64,000 bases of DNA from Oribacterium sinus (GTDB taxonomy: Bacteria; Bacillota; Clostridia; Lachnospirales; Lachnospiraceae): contig NZ_JACHHH010000009.1 in NCBI RefSeq assembly GCF_014202695.1, positions 62,001 to 126,000 of the forward strand. Direction: 5' to 3'. Below, piece after piece: positions 59,823 through 64,000 of this stretch (position 1 is its first letter; the number at the start of each line of letters is the position of its first letter). Below the pieces are notes generated by a model. That model did no database searches, had not been told where the DNA came from, and saw only the letters and a list, made by a program, of their open reading frames with translations. The translations under genes and the position numbers were made by a program.

Positions 59823-59939
59823 ATGAACATCACAACGAATACAATTAAGAACAGAGCCAGCGTAAGAACTTATCAGAGGGAAGAGCTTTCCAAAGCGGAA
59901 AATGTAGAGTATATCGCAACATACCAATTGGAGGACTAA
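59823..59939 (+). pseudogene. Nitroreductase remnant with internal deletion (38 codons)
   Basis: GGAG-preceded ATG, then M-N-I-T-T-N-T-I-K-N-R-A-S-V-R-T-Y in which I-K-N-R-x-S-V-R-T-Y is the standard nitroreductase start. After about 25 codons it jumps to a short end and stops. The ~130 residues that bind FMN are missing. Its last codons carry the GGAGG used by the Rrf2 gene, so the stub may be kept for translational coupling. Confidence 0.7.
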
Positions 59940-59940
59940 G

Positions 59941-60384
59941 ATGGATACAAAATTTTCTTCAGCAATTCATTCCCTGATTATGATTTCCGAGTCGGAAACG
60001 CCGGTGAATTCCGAGCAGATCGCGAACAGTGTGGGAACCAATGCCAGTTATATTAGGAAGTTAACCACTAGGCTCAGTAAGGCAGGAATCATTGAAGGGC
60101 GTAAGGGAATAAGCGGATTTCGTCTGCTAAAGCCGGCAAGGGAGATTTCCTTACTGGAGATTTATAAAAGCATTATGGAAGTGGAGCAAGTCCATATCTT
60201 TGATATTCACCAAAATCCCAATGATGAATGTATTGTGGGGCGGAATATCAAGCCCACCTTGGAGGGGATGTTCAGCAGGATGGAAAAAGAGATGGAAGAA
60301 AAACTGGCAGGTATGAGTCTGGAAGATTGTATGAATGCCATGAGAAAAGAGTTAAAAGAGAATGAGTTAAAAGAGAAAGAGTAG
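59941..60384 (+). CDS. Rrf2-family transcriptional regulator
   Basis: A 147-residue Rrf2 protein: N-terminal winged helix with 'VNSEQIANSVGTNASYIRKLTTRLSKAGIIEGRKGISGFRL' region, then the dimer helix. The Cys triad of Fe-S Rrf2 members is absent (only isolated Cys in 'NDECIVG' and 'EDCMNA'), so it is a YwnA-like, non-cluster type. It probably represses its own promoter at 59772-59798 and the oxidoreductase 10 bp downstream. Charged C-terminus with a short K-E-N-E-L-K-E repeat. Confidence 0.9.
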   Translation: MDTKFSSAIHSLIMISESETPVNSEQIANSVGTNASYIRKLTTRLSKAGIIEGRKGISGFRLLKPAREISLLEIYKSIMEVEQVHIFDIHQNPNDECIVGRNIKPTLEGMFSRMEKEMEEKLAGMSLEDCMNAMRKELKENELKEKE

Positions 60385-60394
60385 GGGAAAGCAA

Positions 60395-61405
60395 ATGAAA
60401 GCAGCGGTTTTAACAAATTATGATAAGAATGGAAGAAAACTGGAGATACAAGAGGTGGAAAAGCCAAGCCCAAGGGAAAAGGAAGTCTTGGTTAAGGTTT
60501 TTACCGCAGCAGTAAATCCCCTGGACAATATGATTATTCGGGGAGAGGTCAAGCTGATTGTGCCTTATAGCTTGCCTTTGATTATGGGAAATGAATTTGC
60601 GGGACAGGTGGAAGCCGTAGGTTCTGCCGTGAAACGCTTCAAGGCAGGGGACCGGGTATACGGTAGAATGCCCCTTTCCAAAATCGGTGCCTTTGCGGAG
60701 TATGCAGCGGTAGAGGAAGGGGCTTTGGCTCCTATTCCGGATTACCTTTCCTATGATGAGGCGGCAACGGTGCCTTTAACCGCCTTAACCGCTATGCAGG
60801 CCTTTGAAATCATGCAGCCTAAGGCCGGAGAATCCGTCTTTATATCCGGCGGAACAGGAAGTCTTGGTGCTATGGCCATTCCCATTGCGAAAAGTCTTGG
60901 TCTTACCGTCTATACCAACGGTAGTGCCGATAATGCGGAACGGGTTGAGAAGCTGGGTGTTGACCGCTTTATTGACTACAAAAAGGAAAACTATGCGGAT
61001 GTCTTAAAGGATGTGGATTATGTATTGGATACTCTTGGAGATCGTGAGCTTCCCAATGAATTTAAAGTTTTAAAGAAGGGAGGAAGCCTTGTGTCCTTAA
61101 GAGGACTGCCCAATGGAAGATTTGCGAAAAGAGCAGGTCTGTCCTTCCTAAAACAGCTCCTTTTCGGATTTGCCGGAAGGAAGTATGACAAGATGGCGGA
61201 GGCAAAGGGACAGAGCTATGATTTCCTTTTTGTCCATGAGGATGGAGCACAACTGGAAAAGATTGGAAAGCTCTTTTCTCCGGAAAGACCCTTGGAAACC
61301 TCGGTGGATACGGCATTTTCCTTAGAAGAAGTCAATGAAGCCTTAGACAAAGTAAAGCAGGGAAAGTCCAAGGGAAAGACGATTCTGAAGATTTTGGAGG
61401 GATAA
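60395..61405 (+). CDS. NADP-dependent quinone oxidoreductase-like MDR enzyme
   Basis: A 336-residue medium-chain dehydrogenase/reductase of the zinc-free quinone-oxidoreductase type: GroES-like N-terminal part (to about 125), Rossmann 'GGTGSLGAMAIPIAKSLG' (about 151-168). Zinc ligands of alcohol dehydrogenases are missing. It reduces quinones or enones with NADPH, often in electrophile stress. GGGGA precedes the ATG, and it is co-transcribed with the Rrf2 gene. Confidence 0.92.
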   Translation: MKAAVLTNYDKNGRKLEIQEVEKPSPREKEVLVKVFTAAVNPLDNMIIRGEVKLIVPYSLPLIMGNEFAGQVEAVGSAVKRFKAGDRVYGRMPLSKIGAFAEYAAVEEGALAPIPDYLSYDEAATVPLTALTAMQAFEIMQPKAGESVFISGGTGSLGAMAIPIAKSLGLTVYTNGSADNAERVEKLGVDRFIDYKKENYADVLKDVDYVLDTLGDRELPNEFKVLKKGGSLVSLRGLPNGRFAKRAGLSFLKQLLFGFAGRKYDKMAEAKGQSYDFLFVHEDGAQLEKIGKLFSPERPLETSVDTAFSLEEVNEALDKVKQGKSKGKTILKILEG

Positions 61406-61468
61406 GTGGGATCCAAAGCTGATAAAAGTGAAGGGGTTTTTAGAATAAAATAAAAAGCAATGCTTTAG

Positions 61469-61497
61469 GCACAGAGAGGATTTTCTGTGCTTTTTTT
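61469..61497 (+). terminator. Terminator of the Rrf2-oxidoreductase operon
   Basis: GCACAGA (61469-61475) pairs with TCTGTGC (61484-61490), followed by seven T (61491-61497). Confidence 0.88.
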
Positions 61498-61520
61498 GTG
61501 CCTATTTCTTGTGTGAATTC

Positions 61521-61548
61521 TTGACAGCTTATTTTGCTTGGGTATAAT
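61521..61548 (+). promoter_or_regulatory. Promoter of the second sugar ABC operon
   Basis: TTGACA (61521-61526), 16 nt, TATAAT (61543-61548): both boxes match consensus fully. It is 75 bp before the binding-protein start. No operator is evident. Confidence 0.75.
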
Positions 61549-61623
61549 GCTAGGTAAAACCAAAAGTTTTGGAGGCGATTGTATGCAAAGTCGCCAAAAA
61601 CATATCGAATTTGGAGGAAAAGT

Positions 61624-63021
61624 ATGAAAAAAAGAAAACTCTTATCCCTTGCTTTGGCTTTAGTCTTGGGACTTTCTCTGCCGGGCTGTGCCAACAATAC
61701 GCCTAAGGCGGAAAGTGAGAAGGGCAGTGCAGCTGCAGGAGAAACAGAAGCGGAGAAGGAAGGCGCGGAAAAGAAAGAAACTTCTGAGGGGCTTAAGGAG
61801 ATGAAGCTCCCCACCTTCTTGGCTGGAGAAAATGTGGGAGCAAAGTTCTTTCTTCCTCAGGTAGAGCGCTTTAATAAGAAGTATGAAGGAAAGTATAAAA
61901 TCACTGTGGAAGAGGTGGTACAGGATTCTTATGCGGAGAAGATTAAGCAGCTGGCTACCCAGAAGAAGCTTCCTGCTTTGGTGCATAGCCCCGGCTCCGG
62001 CGGCATTGATGCCCAGTGGTTTAAGCAGGTAATTTTGGATAATGACCTTGCTTACGATCTGACCGATTTTGCTAAGGAAACACCGGAACTTTCCGAACTT
62101 TGGCTTCCGGAGTCCAAGGAATACTGCACTTATAACGGGAAACTGGTGGTTTCCCCCATGCTGGTGATTCGTCCTATCGGAATGTTCTACAACGAAGATC
62201 TGTATAAGCCGGAGAAAGCTCTTGGAGAGCTTAGCTATGAGGAATTTGTTTCTTCTTTAGGAGACAAGAAAATTGCCTTTATGACTTCTGAAAATGCTTG
62301 GACTTCCGCTTTGATGCTCTCTGCCCTTGTGGGAAATGAAGAAGGTGGAGCAAAGCTTTTGCAGGATAGCGTAAAGGATAAGCTTTGGGATTATACGGAA
62401 GAGCCATTTGTAAAGGGCGTGGAGAAGCTACAGACTCTTTTACAGAAAAATGCTTCTGCCAATACTTTAGGGGCAGCTTATGCGGATGCCGCCAATGCTT
62501 TCATGAGCAATAAGGCGGCCGTAATTCCTAACGGTTCCTGGATGGTTTCCGAATTCAACGAGGAATCCAAGGACAAGTGGAGTAATGATTTTAAAGGCTC
62601 CTCCGTGCATGCCGGCATTTATCCCGGAAATATTGCATTAGCCAATCCTGCAGGATACGGAGATTTCTGGATTCCCGCTACTGCAAGCGATGACGAAAAG
62701 GAAGTGGCTAAGGCATTCCTTGCCTTCCGCGGCAGTCAGGAAGAGCTGGAAGCCTATCTTTTGGCAGAGGGCGGAACCGCACCAAGACTGAAGTACAGTG
62801 AGGATTTCCTGAATAAGCTCAAGGAAAACCCATTGTTATACGAGTACAACCAGAGTGTAAATGATGATACAAAGTATGTGCCTATCTTAGGGGATGTATT
62901 CCCGGCTTCTATCGGAGATCAGGAATTCGGAAAGCTTCTGCCAAAGCTGATTGATGGAAGCTTGAGCCCGGAGGAGTTCTGTAAGGAGCTTACAAAGAAG
63001 GCGGAAGAGGCAAAGCAGTAA
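61624..63021 (+). CDS. Sugar ABC transporter substrate-binding lipoprotein (family 1)
   Basis: A 465-residue lipoprotein: signal peptide with lipobox L-P-G-C, an E/A/K-rich linker, then a maltose-type (family 1) solute-binding fold ('VERFNKKYEGKYKITVEEV', 'IGMFYNEDLYKPEK', 'AVIPNGSWMVSEF'). It differs from the earlier ribose-type binding protein and pairs with MalF/MalG-type permeases; a MalF-type gene follows. Start ATG 61624 has TTGGAGG upstream; an in-frame ATG at 61579 does not. Substrate unknown (probably an oligosaccharide or polyol). Confidence 0.9.
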   Translation: MKKRKLLSLALALVLGLSLPGCANNTPKAESEKGSAAAGETEAEKEGAEKKETSEGLKEMKLPTFLAGENVGAKFFLPQVERFNKKYEGKYKITVEEVVQDSYAEKIKQLATQKKLPALVHSPGSGGIDAQWFKQVILDNDLAYDLTDFAKETPELSELWLPESKEYCTYNGKLVVSPMLVIRPIGMFYNEDLYKPEKALGELSYEEFVSSLGDKKIAFMTSENAWTSALMLSALVGNEEGGAKLLQDSVKDKLWDYTEEPFVKGVEKLQTLLQKNASANTLGAAYADAANAFMSNKAAVIPNGSWMVSEFNEESKDKWSNDFKGSSVHAGIYPGNIALANPAGYGDFWIPATASDDEKEVAKAFLAFRGSQEELEAYLLAEGGTAPRLKYSEDFLNKLKENPLLYEYNQSVNDDTKYVPILGDVFPASIGDQEFGKLLPKLIDGSLSPEEFCKELTKKAEEAKQ

Positions 63022-63063
63022 TACAAAACATTAAATAGGCAGAGTAAAGGGGAGTTAAACAGG

Positions 63064-63948
63064 ATGAAAGCATCAAGCTTGGAAAGACGGAATTATAAGT
63101 GGATTGTCCTATTTTTGCTCCCCTCCTTTTTGGTTTTTCTCTTCTTTTATTTACAGCCGATTCTCAGCATTTTCCTGACTTCCTTTATGAAGTATGACGG
63201 CTTTAACAGCCCCCGATTTGTGGGATTGCAGAATTACATACAGCTTTTTGGGCAGGAATCCTTTCAGCTTTCCATGAAGAATCTTTTTTTGTGGTCTCTC
63301 ATTGCCACAACTCTTCATGTGGGCTTCGGAACGATTCTTGCTTTTATTTTGTTCCAAAAACCTAGGGGCTGGAAATTCACCAGAGCGGTTTTCATGGTGC
63401 CCAATGTGATTTCCGCAGCAGCCTGGGCTCTGATTTATCGTTTCATTTTCAATGATGAAATGGGCTTTATGAACGGGCTGATTCGCCTCTTTAACAAGGA
63501 CTTTCATCACCAATGGTTCTTTGAATCTCCCTATGCCTTTTGGGCGGTAACCTTAACATGGCTTTTTTATGCGGTGATTGTGACCCTTCTTGTAATGAAT
63601 GACCTGTATTCCATTCCGGAGGAGGTTTTTTCCGCAGCAAAGGTGGACGGCGCCAATACTCTTCAGATTCTATGGCATATCGAGCTTCCCATGTGTCGTA
63701 TTTCCATCGGAACCTCCATCATTGCCTCCATTACGGCCAGAATTGCCATGTATGAGCAAATCGCCCTAACCACTTCCGGAGGGCCGGGAAACGACACTAT
63801 GAACCTCCCTCTCATTTTGATGAAGAACATTTTGGACTTAAAATATGGCCTGGCCAATGCCAGCGGTGTGATGATGTTCCTGGCAGGAATTTTGGTACTG
63901 CTTTTGGTGCATAAGGCCTTTCGTTTAAATGAAGGGATTTATGATTAA
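63064..63948 (+). CDS. Sugar ABC transporter permease (MalF/UgpA type)
   Basis: A 294-residue membrane protein with six hydrophobic segments and the EAA coupling loop 'EEVFSAAKVDGANTLQILWHIELP' region (about residues 185-208). GGGAG precedes the ATG. A partner permease of the MalG type is expected downstream of the window end. Confidence 0.9.
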   Translation: MKASSLERRNYKWIVLFLLPSFLVFLFFYLQPILSIFLTSFMKYDGFNSPRFVGLQNYIQLFGQESFQLSMKNLFLWSLIATTLHVGFGTILAFILFQKPRGWKFTRAVFMVPNVISAAAWALIYRFIFNDEMGFMNGLIRLFNKDFHHQWFFESPYAFWAVTLTWLFYAVIVTLLVMNDLYSIPEEVFSAAKVDGANTLQILWHIELPMCRISIGTSIIASITARIAMYEQIALTTSGGPGNDTMNLPLILMKNILDLKYGLANASGVMMFLAGILVLLLVHKAFRLNEGIYD

Positions 63949-64000
63949 AAGAGAGCTTTGTGAATAAAAGCATAAAGCAAAGCGACAAAAGGAATTTATA

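Overview
The window looks like chromosome from an anaerobic, low-to-mid G+C Firmicute, most probably a Lachnospiraceae member (Oribacterium-like; this is inference, as no rRNA is present). Signs are strong AGGAGG ribosome sites, TTGACA/TATAAT promoters, a hybrid-cluster protein with its redox-disulfide partner, flavodoxin next to DUF3793, Rrf2 and LacI regulators, and many clostridial family proteins.

Layout. 1-3069: three secreted or anchored proteins (one cut by the window edge, one YARHG, one cell-wall-repeat). 3194-4033: Rpn-type nuclease/transposase. 4448-14281: a divergent rare-ketohexose locus: FGGY kinase and RpiB-like isomerase to the left; LacI regulator, ribose-type ABC importer, D-psicose/tagatose 3-epimerase and a 6-phospho-3-hexuloisomerase-like SIS protein to the right. 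The shared promoter region holds two near-identical 14-bp LacI/cre-type operators. 14548-19908: hydantoinase, DUF3793 and flavodoxin (with metal-box-like and Crp/Fnr-like palindromes), nitronate monooxygenase and an unknown acidic protein. 20584-24247 and 29228-31599: a nitrosative/oxidative stress group: hcp, an unusual Cys/His-rich Crp/Fnr regulator, hemerythrin, a DUF1858 protein, an unknown partner and glutathione peroxidase. The palindrome TGTTGC-N4-GCAACA sits about 41 bp upstream of a -10 box at hcp, flavodoxin and the DUF1858 operon, which suggests one regulon.

24595-28810 is an accessory insert (truncated serine recombinase, 1233-residue RecD-like helicase with a C-terminal nuclease-like domain, truncated PIN toxin) next to an intact RelB/DinJ antitoxin. 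31813-41863 is housekeeping: M18 aminopeptidase, APC permease, polyphosphate kinase, a nucleosidase-like/SPL radical-SAM fusion, an SDR enzyme and an SSS symporter. 42201-48846 holds three consecutive large membrane proteins (GT-C-like), each with repeat-rich insertions in loops.

49091-59543 is a graveyard of accessory genes: a DUF1016 nuclease with two stop codons, AlbA-type remnants, a tRNA-Arg(CCU) whose 3' end and terminator are duplicated 2.6 kb away around a small island (DUF4143 ATPase, AbiEi-type antitoxin with its toxin reduced to 19 codons), an FRG-domain protein, a transposase remnant and an orphan HipB-like antitoxin. 59823-63948 holds an Rrf2-controlled oxidoreductase operon and the start of a second sugar ABC importer.

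The most striking unexplained structure is a family of ~200-bp palindromic intergenic elements (14323-14520, 17584-17785, 40226-40365) and a ~600-bp nested array of the same motif at 19974-20574, where left half-units are followed by right half-units whose arms pair in nested order with a compensatory change.
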